From Bradyrhizobium barranii subsp. barranii (GTDB taxonomy: Bacteria > Pseudomonadota > Alphaproteobacteria > Rhizobiales > Xanthobacteraceae), in assembly GCF_017565645.3 (NCBI RefSeq), contig NZ_CP086136.1, forward strand, positions 5,935,501-5,999,500: a DNA stretch of 64,000 nt. The letters are read 5' to 3'. The notes under the pieces are model-generated. The model was not told the origin of the DNA, did no database searches, and worked only from the letters and a program-made list of their open reading frames with translations. Below are positions 28,090 to 37,154 of this stretch, one piece after another. Within the stretch, counting starts at the first letter, position 1. Each line of letters starts with the position of its first letter. The translations under genes and the position numbers were made by a program.

Positions 28090-29061
28090 TCAATCCACCT
28101 TGATGTCGGCGGCCTTGATAATCGGCCACCATTTTGCGATTTCCGCCTTCTGGCGCGCGCCGAGCGCTTCGGGCGTGAGCTGATCCTTGGGCGTCATCTC
28201 GAGGCCCTGGCTCTCGAGCTGCTTCTTCACGGCGGGATCGTTCAGCGCTTCCACGGCGGCCGCATTGAGCTTGGTGACGATCTCCTTCGGCGTGCCCTTC
28301 GGCCCCCACAGGCCCGACCACAACGTCATGTTGAAGCCTTTAAGCCCCGCCTCGGCGGCCGTCGGAATGTCCGGCGCCGACGAGAGCCGCTTGTCGTCGG
28401 TAATGGCATAGGCGCGGATCGTGCCGGCGCGGACCTGGTTGATGGAGTTGGAGGTCTGATCGATGATGACGTCGATCTGGCCGGCGATGAGATCGTTCAG
28501 CGCGGGAGCCGTGCCGCGATACGGCACATATTGCAGCTTGATGCCGCTGACGCTCTCGAAATAGACACCGGCGATATGGCTGCCGGAGCCCGCGCCGGCG
28601 GTGCCGGCGGTCGGCGGCGACGGCCGCGACTTCAGCCACTCGATGAGCTCCTTCAACGAGGTCGCGGGCACCGCGTTCTTGCTCACCACGATCATCGGAT
28701 TGCTCGGCAGCAGCACCACCGGCTCGAGATCGGCGACGAGGTCGTATTTGAGCTTGTAGACGGCGCCGTTGGCAACATGGGTGCCGAGATGGCCGAAGGA
28801 GATGGTGTAGCCGTCCGGCGCCGATTGCACGGCGCGACCGACGCCGATCGAGCCGCCCGCGCCCGTGACATTCTCGATCACCAGCGGCTGGCCGAGCGTC
28901 ACCCGCATGCGCTCGGCGAGCACGCGCGCCATCGCATCCGACGGGCCGCCGGCGGCAAAGGGAACGATGACGGTGATGGGATGCGAGGGATAGTCGTCGG
29001 CGCGCGCGGCGCCGGTCACAGCGAGAATACCGAACAGCCCAGCCCAGATGGCCTTCTTCAT
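28090..29061 (-). CDS. TctC/Bug-family tripartite transporter binding protein
   Basis: A 323-aa periplasmic protein with a signal peptide (KKAIWAGLFGILAVTGAARA) and the Bug-family start YPSHPITVIVPFAAGGPSDAMARV. Family members capture carboxylates such as citrate or aromatic acids for TctAB permeases. No tctA or tctB is nearby, so it is an orphan, as most Bug proteins are. It is on the strand of threonine synthase, 127 bases downstream, with a hairpin between them. The ligand cannot be deduced. Confidence 0.92.
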   Translation of the reverse strand: MKKAIWAGLFGILAVTGAARADDYPSHPITVIVPFAAGGPSDAMARVLAERMRVTLGQPLVIENVTGAGGSIGVGRAVQSAPDGYTISFGHLGTHVANGAVYKLKYDLVADLEPVVLLPSNPMIVVSKNAVPATSLKELIEWLKSRPSPPTAGTAGAGSGSHIAGVYFESVSGIKLQYVPYRGTAPALNDLIAGQIDVIIDQTSNSINQVRAGTIRAYAITDDKRLSSAPDIPTAAEAGLKGFNMTLWSGLWGPKGTPKEIVTKLNAAAVEALNDPAVKKQLESQGLEMTPKDQLTPEALGARQKAEIAKWWPIIKAADIKVD

Positions 29062-29152
29062 TGTCTTCTCCCCAGCGATGTCTTTGTTGTTTTTTGTGCC
29101 CTCCCGCGTACGGGAAGAGGGATCGGTCGTGAAGAGACGAAATGACGCGCCA

Positions 29153-29171
29153 GAGCGCGATCATCGCGCTC
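29153..29171 (-). terminator. Hairpin between threonine synthase and the TctC gene
   Basis: GAGCGCGA and TCGCGCTC pair perfectly around a 3-base loop, directly downstream of the threonine synthase stop. The T-run expected of an intrinsic terminator is missing. The same stem recurs at 47698, where it does carry a T-run. Confidence 0.4.
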
Positions 29172-29188
29172 CGGCGGTCTGGTCGTGC

Positions 29189-30430
29189 CTAGAACTGCGT
29201 GTAGTCGATCGGCTTGTGGCGATCGAGCGTGCGGGTCACCGGCGGCAGCGGGTATTTCAGGCCAGTCGCGCAGTTGAACAGCATCACGCGGTCGGTCTTG
29301 CTGACGCGGCCGTCGGCAAGGCTGTCCTTGTAGGCGGCGTAGGTCGCGGCGCCCTCGGGACAGAGCAGCAGCCCCTCCTCGCGCGCGACCTCGTTCAGCG
29401 CCGACGAGATCTTGTCGTCGTCGACCGCGATGGCAAAACCCTTGCTCTGACGCACCGCGCGCAGGATCAGGAAGTCGCCGATCGCCTGCGGCACGCGGAT
29501 GCCCGACGCAATCGTGTGGGCGTCTTCCCAGCGCGTCGCATGCTCGGTGCCGGCGTCATAGGCCCGCACCATCGGCGCGCAGCCCGACGCCTGCACCGCG
29601 ACCATGCGCGGGCGCTTGGAGCCGATGAACCCGATCTTCTCCAGCTCGTCGAAAGCCTTCCACATGCCGATCAGGCCGGTGCCGCCGCCGGTCGGATAGA
29701 AGATCACGTCGGGCACGTCCCAGCCGAGCTGCTCGGCGAGCTCCAGGCCCATCGTCTTCTTGCCCTCGATGCGGTACGGCTCTTTGAGCGTAGACGTGTC
29801 GAACCAGCCGACTTTCGCCTTACCTTCGCCGACGATCTTGCCGCAATCGTCGATATAGCCGTTGACGCGATAGACGGTCGCGCCCTGAAGCTCGATCTCG
29901 CTGACGTTCACCTCGGGCGTGTCGGCCGGGCAGAAGATCGTGGTCTTGATGCCGCAGGAGGTCGCGTAGGCCGCGAGCGCCGCGCCGGCATTGCCGTTGG
30001 TCGGCATCGCCATGTGCTTGATACCGAGCGCCTTGCCCATCGACACCGCCATCACGAGGCCGCGCGCCTTGAACGAGCCGGTCGGCAGGCGTCCCTCGTC
30101 CTTGACGATGATCTCGCCGCCGCCAAGCTTGGCGCCGAGCTTCGGCAGCCGGATCAGCGGCGTGGTGACCTCGCCGAGCGAGACGATGTCCTTGCATTTG
30201 CGCACGGGCAAGAGTTCGCGGTAGCGCCACATGTCGCCGGGACGCTGGGCAAGCGCGTCCTTGGTCAGCGCCTTCCTCACGCCCGCGAGGTCGTAGCGCA
30301 CCAAAAGCGGCTTGCCGGCCTTGGAGAGATTGTGGACCTGGTCGGCAGCGTAATGATCGCCCTCCATCGCGCATTCCAGGTGCGTGACGAAGGTCGGGCG
30401 TTCGATGGTGAGATTGTCGTTATCGTGCAT
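29189..30430 (-). CDS. Threonine synthase-like PLP enzyme
   Basis: A 413-aa fold-type II pyridoxal-phosphate enzyme. The PLP Lys is in PTGSFKARGLVMAVS, the phosphate-binding region includes PTNGNAGAALAAYA, and a Gly loop reads YPTGGGTGLIGMW. It matches threonine synthase (phosphohomoserine to threonine), short form. Threonine dehydratase or a diaminopropionate-type lyase are alternatives. The ATG at 30430 has AGAGGGG upstream. The frame continues upstream through the palindromic repeat and should not be used. Confidence 0.82.
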   Translation of the reverse strand: MHDNDNLTIERPTFVTHLECAMEGDHYAADQVHNLSKAGKPLLVRYDLAGVRKALTKDALAQRPGDMWRYRELLPVRKCKDIVSLGEVTTPLIRLPKLGAKLGGGEIIVKDEGRLPTGSFKARGLVMAVSMGKALGIKHMAMPTNGNAGAALAAYATSCGIKTTIFCPADTPEVNVSEIELQGATVYRVNGYIDDCGKIVGEGKAKVGWFDTSTLKEPYRIEGKKTMGLELAEQLGWDVPDVIFYPTGGGTGLIGMWKAFDELEKIGFIGSKRPRMVAVQASGCAPMVRAYDAGTEHATRWEDAHTIASGIRVPQAIGDFLILRAVRQSKGFAIAVDDDKISSALNEVAREEGLLLCPEGAATYAAYKDSLADGRVSKTDRVMLFNCATGLKYPLPPVTRTLDRHKPIDYTQF

Positions 30431-30472
30431 GGGTTGACCCCTCTTGTTGTTCTGCTTGGTTGCTATTGAACT

Positions 30473-30585
30473 CGTCACCCTGAGGTGCCGGAGCGAAGCG
30501 GAGGCCTCGAAGGGCGACGAGCCCGGCTGCTGCATCTCGGCCGTTCACCCTTCGAGGCTCGCTTTGCTCGCACCTCAGGATGACG
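30473..30585. repeat. Long palindromic intergenic repeat
   Basis: An imperfect inverted repeat of about 113 bp: CGTCAcCCTGAGGTGC at the left pairs with GCACCTCAGGaTGACG at the right, and inner CCTCGAAGGG pairs with CCCTTCGAGG. It lies between lpdA and threonine synthase. Related elements occur at 40395 and, as a half, at 5187. RNA from either strand would fold into a long hairpin. Confidence 0.85.
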
Positions 30586-30613
30586 GATCGGGCACGGCGC
30601 CGCCGTCCAATCC

Positions 30614-32035
30614 TCAAATATTCAAAACCCTTCCATACGCATCGAGCACGGCTTCCTTCATCATCTCCGACAGGGTCGGATGCGGGAACACCGTGTGCAT
30701 CAGCTCTTCTTCGGTCGTCTCCAGATTCATCGCGACGACGTAGCCCTGGATCAGCTCGGTGACTTCAGCACCGACCATATGGGCGCCGAGGAGCTGACCG
30801 GTCTTCTTGTCGAAGATCACCTTGACCAGGCCCTGATCCTCGCCCAGCGCAATCGCCTTGCCGTTGCCAACGAAGGGGAAACGGCCGACGCGGATCTCTC
30901 GGCCGCTTTCCTTGGCCTTGGCTTCGGTGAGGCCGACAGAGGCGACCTGCGGCTGGCAATAGGTGCAGCCCGGGATCAGGTTCTTGTCCATGGGATGCGG
31001 ATGCAGGCCCTTGATGGCCTCAACGCAGATCACGCCCTCATGCTCGGCCTTGTGCGCCAGCATCGGGGGACCGGCGACGTCGCCGATGGCGTAGATGCCG
31101 GGGACGTTGGTCTTGCCGTAGCCGTCGATGACGATACAGCCGCGGTCGGTCTTCACGCCGAGCTTTTCCAGGCCGAGATTCTCGATATTGCCGACGACGC
31201 CGACCGCCGAGATCACGCGCTCGAACTCGGTGGTGACGGGCTTGCCCTTGCCGTCGTCGATGGTGGCGACGACGCTGTCGGCCTTCTTCTCCAGCTTCGT
31301 GACCTTGGTCGAGGACATGATCTTGATGCCCTGCTTTTCCAGACGCTTGCGGGCAAGGCCTGCGATCTCGGCGTCCTCGACGGGCAGGATCTGCGGCAGC
31401 ACCTCGACCACGGTGACCTCGGAGCCCATGGTGTGGAAGAACGAGGCGAACTCGATGCCGATCGCGCCGGAGCCGACGACCAAGAGCGACTTCGGCATTT
31501 TCTCCGGCACCATCGCTTCAAAATAGGTCCAGATCAGCTTCTTGTCAGGCTCGAGCCCGGGCAGCACGCGCGGCCGCGCGCCGGTTGCAATAATGATGTG
31601 CTTGGCCTGGTAAGCCCCCTCGCCCAGCGCGCCCTTCGGGCCCTCGACGTCGGACTTCTTCACGGTCACCTTGCCGGGCGCGTCGATCGAGGCCGCGCCC
31701 CAGATCACGCTGACCTTGTTCTTCTTCATCAGGAAGCCGACGCCGTCGTTCAGCCGCTTCGAGACGCCGCGCGAACGCTGCACCACCGCCTTCGGGTCGA
31801 ACGAGACCTTCTCCGCCGACAGGCCGTAATCCTTGGCGTGCTGCATGTAGTGGTAGATCTCGGCGGAGCGTAAGAGCGCCTTGGTCGGGATGCAGCCCCA
31901 GTTCAGGCAGATGCCGCCGAGATAGGACTTCTCGACGATCGCGACCTTGAGGCCGAGCTGGGCGGCGCGGATCGCGGTGACATAGCCGCCGGGGCCGGAG
32001 CCGATGATGATGACGTCGAAGGATGTATCGGCCAT
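30614..32035 (-). CDS. lpdA: Dihydrolipoyl dehydrogenase (E3)
   Basis: A 473-aa flavoprotein that reoxidises the dihydrolipoyl arms of pyruvate dehydrogenase with NAD. It has the N-terminal FAD site (IIIGSGPGGYVTAIRAAQ), the redox disulfide in GGICLNWGCIPTKALL, an NAD site (VVGSGAIGIEFASF) and the C-terminal catalytic His-Glu region (HTVFPHPTLSEMMKEAV). Last gene of the pdh operon, after a small membrane-protein gene. Confidence 0.96.
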   Translation of the reverse strand: MADTSFDVIIIGSGPGGYVTAIRAAQLGLKVAIVEKSYLGGICLNWGCIPTKALLRSAEIYHYMQHAKDYGLSAEKVSFDPKAVVQRSRGVSKRLNDGVGFLMKKNKVSVIWGAASIDAPGKVTVKKSDVEGPKGALGEGAYQAKHIIIATGARPRVLPGLEPDKKLIWTYFEAMVPEKMPKSLLVVGSGAIGIEFASFFHTMGSEVTVVEVLPQILPVEDAEIAGLARKRLEKQGIKIMSSTKVTKLEKKADSVVATIDDGKGKPVTTEFERVISAVGVVGNIENLGLEKLGVKTDRGCIVIDGYGKTNVPGIYAIGDVAGPPMLAHKAEHEGVICVEAIKGLHPHPMDKNLIPGCTYCQPQVASVGLTEAKAKESGREIRVGRFPFVGNGKAIALGEDQGLVKVIFDKKTGQLLGAHMVGAEVTELIQGYVVAMNLETTEEELMHTVFPHPTLSEMMKEAVLDAYGRVLNI

Positions 32036-32052
32036 GGCGGCTCCCGTTCAAC

Positions 32053-32286
32053 TCAAGCGGTCGTTGCGCCGCGGGCGCGGCGATTGCGGATGTAGGTTCT
32101 GATCAGCCATTCCGAGAGAATGGCGGCCGCCATGACGGCGAAGATGGTGAGCGCGATCGGCGCCCAGATGTTGCGCGACAGCGCCTCGCCGGCGAAGAAG
32201 GCGGAGTCAACGATGTCGCGGCCGAGCGGGCTGAGCGTGAGGATCAGCGAGACCAGCATCGAGATCCAGGGCCAGCGCGTCGTCAT
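32053..32286 (-). CDS. Small two-helix membrane protein in pdh operon (77 aa)
   Basis: Two hydrophobic helices (ISMLVSLILTLSPLG and IWAPIALTIFAVMAAAIL) and a basic C-terminus (RTYIRNRRARG). It lies 8 bases after pdhC and 17 bases before lpdA, so it is transcribed with them. I do not recognise the family; a structural link to the complex cannot be claimed. Confidence 0.7.
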   Translation of the reverse strand: MTTRWPWISMLVSLILTLSPLGRDIVDSAFFAGEALSRNIWAPIALTIFAVMAAAILSEWLIRTYIRNRRARGATTA

Positions 32287-32294
32287 GCGCCATC

Positions 32295-33629
32295 TCAGAC
32301 CATCATCATGACGGGATTTTCGATCAGCTGCTTGAAGGCGCCGATCAGCTCAGCGCCGAGCGCACCGTCGATGGCGCGGTGATCGCACGAGAGCGTCACG
32401 CTCATCATGTTCGCGATCTCGATCTTGCCGCCACGCACCACGGGACGCTCCTCGCTGGTGCCGACCGCGAGGATCGTGGCGTGCGGCGGGTTGATCACGG
32501 CGGTAAAATGGCTGATGCCGAACATGCCGAGGTTGGAGACCGCGGTGGTGCCGCCCTGGTATTCCTCGGGCTTCAGCTTGCGCGAGCGGGCGCGCGCGGC
32601 AAAATCCTTCATCTCGTTGGAGATGGTGGAGAGCGTCTTGGTCTCTGCCTTGCGGATGATCGGCGTGATCAGGCCACCGGGCATCGCCACGGCAACACCG
32701 ACATCGGAATGGTGGTGCTTGACCATGCCGCTTTCAGTCCAGCTGACGTTGCAGTTCGGGATCCTCTGGAGCGCAACGGCCATCGCCTTGATGACGAAGT
32801 CGTTGACCGAGATCTTGTAGAGCGGCTTCTTCTCCTTGTCCTTGGGAGCAGCCGCATTGATCTCCTCGCGCGCGGCGAGCAGCTTGCCGATGTCGCAGTC
32901 GATGGTGAGGTAGAAGTGCGGGACGTTCTGGATCGACGCAGTCAGGCGCTGCGCGATCGTGCGGCGCATGCCGTCATGCGGGACGATCTCGTAGGAGCCG
33001 GGCTCGAACAGCGACAGGATCTGCTTGTCCGACATGGTCGGCGCGATCGAGGGCGCCCCGGACGGCGCAGCGGCAGGCGCCCTCAGGCCCTTGCCGGACT
33101 TGGCCTGCTCGACGTCACGCGCGACCACGCGGCCGTGCGGGCCGGTACCGGTCACCATCGACACATCGATGCCGGCGTCCTTGGCGAGACGGCGCGCAAG
33201 CGGCGATGAGAACACGCGGCCGCCATGGCCGTTGCTCTGCGGCGCCGGTGCAGCGGCAGGCGGCGGCGCAGCCTTGGGCGCGGCAGGCGCAGCTGCGGGA
33301 GCCGGCGCGGCGGCGGGCGCTTCAGCAGCTTTCGGAGGTGCGGCCGAGGCGCTGGGCTTGGCGGCACCAGCCGCCTTCACGTCCTCGCCTTCGCCGGCGA
33401 GCACGGCGATCACGTCGTTGACCGGGACGTCCTGCGTGCCCTCGGGCACGAGGATCTTGGCGATCGTGCCTTCGTCGATCGCCTCGACCTCCATGGTCGC
33501 CTTGTCGGTCTCGATCTCGGCGATGACATCGCCGGATTTGACCTTGTCGCCTTCCTTCTTCAGCCACTTGGCGAGGTTGCCCTTCTCCATTGTCGGCGAG
33601 AGAGCGGGCATCAGGATGTTGATGGGCAT
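32295..33629 (-). CDS. pdhC: Pyruvate dehydrogenase E2, dihydrolipoyl acetyltransferase
   Basis: A 444-aa core subunit that passes acetyl groups to CoA. The lipoyl domain (residues 1-80) carries the lipoylated Lys in [10 protein letters not shown]. An Ala/Pro-rich swinging linker follows, then the peripheral subunit-binding domain (SSPLARRLAKDAGIDV) and the catalytic domain with the C-terminal SCDHRAIDGALGAEL, where His and Asp act. Its lipoyl segment is nearly identical in DNA to that of pdhB. Confidence 0.95.
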   Translation of the reverse strand: MPINILMPALSPTMEKGNLAKWLKKEGDKVKSGDVIAEIETDKATMEVEAIDEGTIAKILVPEGTQDVPVNDVIAVLAGEGEDVKAAGAAKPSASAAPPKAAEAPAAAPAPAAAPAAPKAAPPPAAAPAPQSNGHGGRVFSSPLARRLAKDAGIDVSMVTGTGPHGRVVARDVEQAKSGKGLRAPAAAPSGAPSIAPTMSDKQILSLFEPGSYEIVPHDGMRRTIAQRLTASIQNVPHFYLTIDCDIGKLLAAREEINAAAPKDKEKKPLYKISVNDFVIKAMAVALQRIPNCNVSWTESGMVKHHHSDVGVAVAMPGGLITPIIRKAETKTLSTISNEMKDFAARARSRKLKPEEYQGGTTAVSNLGMFGISHFTAVINPPHATILAVGTSEERPVVRGGKIEIANMMSVTLSCDHRAIDGALGAELIGAFKQLIENPVMMMV

Positions 33630-33686
33630 GCTGACCTCAAGAAGAACTTTGCAATACGTCGTCTCCGACAGCGAAGACGACCAGGT

Positions 33687-34139
33687 TTAGTTGCCGATGT
33701 CGCCCTGCCACAGGCGCTCGTTGGCAGGGATGGAACGCCAATTCTTCATCATGGTGATGGAGCGGTCGTCGGCAAGGTCGATCCAGGGGATGCCGAACTT
33801 GTCGAGGATGTCCTTGGAGCCCGGGAAGGTGACGGATTCTCCGATCACCACCAGCTTCACCTTGAACAGAGCGAGTGCGCCAGCGCACATCGAGCATGGC
33901 GACAGCGTGGTGTACATGACGGTGTCGTGGAACGAGATCACGCCGGCTTCGCGCAGGCAGCTCATCTCGCCGTGGAGGATGACGTTCTTTTCCTGCACGC
34001 GGTTGTTGTGGCCGCGGGCAATGATCTCGTTGCCGCGCGTCAGCACGGCGCCGATCGGCAGGCCGCCCTGCGCGATCGAGGCATCCGCCTCGCGGATCGC
34101 CTCCAGCATGAAATCGAAATGATGGGCTTCGATCGCCAC
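33687..34139 (-). CDS. Cytosine deaminase-like (Fcy1-type) nucleoside deaminase
   Basis: A 150-aa zinc deaminase. Zinc ligands and the proton-shuttling Glu are in LHGEMSCL and SPCSMCAGAL. The layout (HGE-x, TTLSPC-x-MC, then VVIGESVTF and a C-terminal helix ending in WQGDIGN) is closest, by eye, to yeast-type cytosine deaminase, so pyrimidine or related base deamination is likely. tRNA adenosine or guanine deaminase are alternatives. The GTG start lies 2 bases after the DUF5076 stop. It sits inside the pdh operon, which is unexpected for salvage metabolism. Confidence 0.82.
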   Translation of the reverse strand: MAIEAHHFDFMLEAIREADASIAQGGLPIGAVLTRGNEIIARGHNNRVQEKNVILHGEMSCLREAGVISFHDTVMYTTLSPCSMCAGALALFKVKLVVIGESVTFPGSKDILDKFGIPWIDLADDRSITMMKNWRSIPANERLWQGDIGN

Positions 34140-34141
34140 GA

Positions 34142-34444
34142 TCAGTGCCCCTTCCCGCGCGGTGTCGTCGTGCCCGTATCGGTCGGCCGTTCAATCTCCG
34201 CCTGGAACATCTCGAGGATCCGGCTCAGCGCATCCTCCTCGGTGTATTCGCTCTCACGCGCATAGGCGCGCGCCGCGTGACGGGCGAGATCGACGAGCAG
34301 GAGGCCCCACATGTCGGGCTCCTCGAAGGCGCGCTGGAACGCCATCGACAACCCGCCGTCCAGCACGAATACGCGCAGGATCTCGACCGCATCGTCGCGG
34401 GCGAGGACGTCGGGTGGCAATGGCTGCTCCTTCGGGCCCGCCAT
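34142..34444 (-). CDS. DUF5076-type protein in pdh operon (100 aa)
   Basis: A soluble acidic protein with DDAVEILRVFVLDGGLSMAF, then PDMWGLLLVDLARHAARAYA and a C-terminal helix (ALSRILEMFQAEI). These blocks match what I recall of DUF5076, a family without known function. It starts 3 bases after the pdhB stop and is followed at once by the deaminase gene, so it is part of the pyruvate dehydrogenase operon. Confidence 0.78.
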   Translation of the reverse strand: MAGPKEQPLPPDVLARDDAVEILRVFVLDGGLSMAFQRAFEEPDMWGLLLVDLARHAARAYARESEYTEEDALSRILEMFQAEIERPTDTGTTTPRGKGH

Positions 34445-34447
34445 GAT

Positions 34448-35848
34448 CTACCTGTAGCAGACGGCTTTGGCGGCCTCGACCACTTCGGCTGCCGACGGCA
34501 GCGCGAGCTTCTCCAGGTTCGCGGCATAGGGCATCGGGACGTCCTTGCCGGAGACGCGCGCGACCGGCGCATCCAGATAGTCGAAGGCGTTCTCCATGAT
34601 GCGCGCGGCGATCTCGGCGCCGACGCCGCTCTGCGCCCAGCCCTCTTCCACCGTGACCGCACGGCCGGTCTTCTTGACCGAGTTGACGATGGTCTCGGTG
34701 TCCATCGGCCGCAGCGTGCGCAGGTCGATCACCTCGGCCTCGATACCGTCCTTGGCGAGTTCGTCGGCGGCTTTCAGCGCATAGGTCATGCCGTTCGACC
34801 AGGAGATGATGGTGACATGGCCGCCCGAGCGCACGATGCGCGCCTTGCCGATCGGGATCACGAAGTCATCGAGCTTCGGCACTTCGCCGGTATGGCCGTA
34901 GAGCACCTCGTTCTCGAGGAAGATCACCGGATTGGGATCGCGGATCGCGGCCTTGAGCAGGCCCTTGTAGTCCGCTGCGGAGAACGGCGCGACCACCTTG
35001 AGACCCGGGACGTTGGAATACCAGGACGAGTAGTCCTGGCTGTGCTGGGCGGCGACACGCGCGGCGGCGCCGTTGGGCCCGCGGAACACGATCGAGCAGC
35101 CCATCTGGCCGCCGGACATGTAGAGCGTCTTGGCCGCTGAGTTGATGATCTGGTCGATCGCCTGCATGGCAAAGTTGAAGGTCATGAACTCAACGATCGG
35201 CTTCAGCCCGGTCATGGCAGCGCCGACGCCGATGCCGGCAAAGCCGTGTTCGGTGATCGGCGTGTCGATGACGCGCTTGGCGCCGAATTCCTGCAACAGG
35301 CCCTGGGTCACTTTGTAGGCGCCCTGATATTCAGCGACTTCCTCGCCCATCACGAAGACGTCGGCGTCGCGGCGCATTTCTTCGGCCATGGCGTCGCGCA
35401 ACGCTTCGCGGATGGTCTGCGTCACCATCGCGGTGCCGGCGGGCACTTCCGGATCGGGCTCGGCAACGGCCTGAGGGGCAGCCGCGGCCCTCGGCGCCGA
35501 GATCATCGGCTTGCCTTCGCCGACCGGCGAGCGGGATTCGGCGACTTCCTGCGCGACGCTCGGCGGCGGCGCGGCCGGCGCCTTGGCGAGATCGGCGGCC
35601 GTCTCGCCATCGGCGAGGATGGTCGCGATCGGCGTGTTCACCGCGACGTCGGCGGTGCCCTCGGGGATCAGGATCTTGCCGAGCGTGCCCTCATCGGTCG
35701 CCTCGACCTCCATGGTCGCCTTGTCGGTCTCGATCTCGGCGATGACGTCGCCGGACTTGATCGTCTCGCCCTCTTTCTTCAGCCACTTGGCAAGGTTGCC
35801 CTTCTCCATCGTGGGCGACAACGCGGGCATCAGCACTTGAATTGGCAT
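34448..35848 (-). CDS. pdhB: Pyruvate dehydrogenase E1 beta subunit with lipoyl domain
   Basis: A 466-aa E1 beta that carries its own N-terminal lipoyl domain (Lys in [10 protein letters not shown], residues 1-80) and linker, as in other alphaproteobacteria. The E1 beta core begins at [14 protein letters not shown] with the thiamin-diphosphate Glu in [13 protein letters not shown]. The C-terminal transketolase-like domain ([19 protein letters not shown]) closes it. Lies 29 bases after pdhA. Confidence 0.95.
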   Translation of the reverse strand: MPIQVLMPALSPTMEKGNLAKWLKKEGETIKSGDVIAEIETDKATMEVEATDEGTLGKILIPEGTADVAVNTPIATILADGETAADLAKAPAAPPPSVAQEVAESRSPVGEGKPMISAPRAAAAPQAVAEPDPEVPAGTAMVTQTIREALRDAMAEEMRRDADVFVMGEEVAEYQGAYKVTQGLLQEFGAKRVIDTPITEHGFAGIGVGAAMTGLKPIVEFMTFNFAMQAIDQIINSAAKTLYMSGGQMGCSIVFRGPNGAAARVAAQHSQDYSSWYSNVPGLKVVAPFSAADYKGLLKAAIRDPNPVIFLENEVLYGHTGEVPKLDDFVIPIGKARIVRSGGHVTIISWSNGMTYALKAADELAKDGIEAEVIDLRTLRPMDTETIVNSVKKTGRAVTVEEGWAQSGVGAEIAARIMENAFDYLDAPVARVSGKDVPMPYAANLEKLALPSAAEVVEAAKAVCYR

Positions 35849-35877
35849 ATCGACTCCAAAAGAAAGCTTGCGCGCGT

Positions 35878-36900
35878 TCAGCGGTAAATGTCGGTCCAGA
35901 GCTCGGCGGCATCCGGCTCGGGATCATGCTGGGCGAAGTCGGCGGACGCATTGACGATGTCGCGGACCTCGGCGTCGATCGCCTTGAGATCGGCCTCGCT
36001 CACCTTGGCCGCGAGCAGGCGGTTGCGCACCTGCTCGATCGGGTCCTGGTCGTGGCGGACTTTTTCGACCTCTTCGCGCGTTCTGTACTTGGCGGGGTCG
36101 GACATCGAATGGCCGCGATAGCGGTAGGTCTGCATCTCCAGGATGAAGGGGCCCTTGCCGGCACGGCACCAGGCCGCCGCCTCCTCGCCCGCGGCCTTCA
36201 CGGCGCGGACGTCCATGCCGTCGACCTGCATGCCGGGGATGTTGAAGGACGCGCCGCGCTTGGAGAAATCCTGCTGCGCCGAAGCGCGCGACACCGAGGT
36301 GCCCATGGCGTAGCGGTTGTTCTCGATGACGTAGATCACCGGCAGCTTCCAGAGCTCCGCCATGTTGAAGCTCTCATAGACCTGGCCCTGGTTGGCCGCG
36401 CCGTCGCCGAAATAGGTGACGCTGACATTGTCGTTACCACGATAGTGGTTGGCGAAGGCCAGACCCGTGCCGAGCGAGACCTGCGCGCCGACGATGCCGT
36501 GGCCGCCGTAAAAGTGCTTCTCCTTGCTGAACATGTGCATGGAGCCGCCCTTGCCCTTGGAATAGCCGCCGCGCCGGCCGGTGAGCTCGGCCATGACGCC
36601 GTTGGCCTCCATGCCGGTGGCGAGCATATGACCGTGGTCGCGATAGCCGGTGATGACCTGATCGCCCTGCTTCAGGGCCATCTGCATGCCGACCACCACG
36701 GCCTCCTGGCCGATATAGAGGTGGCAGAAGCCGCCGATCGCGCCCATGCCGTAGAGCTGGCCGGCCTTTTCCTCGAACCGCCGGATCAGGAGCATGTCGC
36801 GGAGCGCTTTGAGCTCCTGCTCTCTGGTGAATTCCGGGGGCGAACCGCCGTCGGTCTTGTCCTGTGGAGTGCTTGCGGCGGCTTTCTTGGGTGCGGCCAT
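35878..36900 (-). CDS. pdhA: Pyruvate dehydrogenase E1 alpha subunit
   Basis: A 340-aa thiamin-diphosphate subunit that decarboxylates pyruvate. The ThDP motif is [31 protein letters not shown]. The active-site loop has [12 protein letters not shown] [14 protein letters not shown]. The [15 protein letters not shown] block, site of regulatory phosphorylation in mitochondria, is conserved. First gene of the operon; the promoter must lie in 36901-37098. Confidence 0.96.
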   Translation of the reverse strand: MAAPKKAAASTPQDKTDGGSPPEFTREQELKALRDMLLIRRFEEKAGQLYGMGAIGGFCHLYIGQEAVVVGMQMALKQGDQVITGYRDHGHMLATGMEANGVMAELTGRRGGYSKGKGGSMHMFSKEKHFYGGHGIVGAQVSLGTGLAFANHYRGNDNVSVTYFGDGAANQGQVYESFNMAELWKLPVIYVIENNRYAMGTSVSRASAQQDFSKRGASFNIPGMQVDGMDVRAVKAAGEEAAAWCRAGKGPFILEMQTYRYRGHSMSDPAKYRTREEVEKVRHDQDPIEQVRNRLLAAKVSEADLKAIDAEVRDIVNASADFAQHDPEPDAAELWTDIYR

Positions 36901-37098
36901 GGGAATTCCGGGTCAGAGAAAACTTCAGCCCTCTCTAACCCAAGTCAAACGCCCTTGGAAAGGACCGCGGCGGCATGGCGCGACTTTCATTATGCCGCAC
37001 TGCAACGTGACCGAAACTTTGCAAAACCTTTGGCGCCGATCGGGCAACTTTAGCTCACCGGTCAGCGAAGGGAACGTGGGCAGCCAACGCAGAGAAAT

Positions 37099-37138
37099 CG
37101 GACGCGCCGTTTTGTATCCGAAATCCCACGCGCGTCCG
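37099..37138 (-). terminator. Hairpin downstream of the phosphodiesterase gene
   Basis: CGGACGCGC (37099-37107) pairs with GCGCGTCCG (37130-37138). Read on the minus strand it follows the 37155 stop and is succeeded by ATTTCTCT, a poor T-run. A terminator is likely but not certain. Confidence 0.45.
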
Positions 37139-37154
37139 ATTCGCCGTGCCGGCT

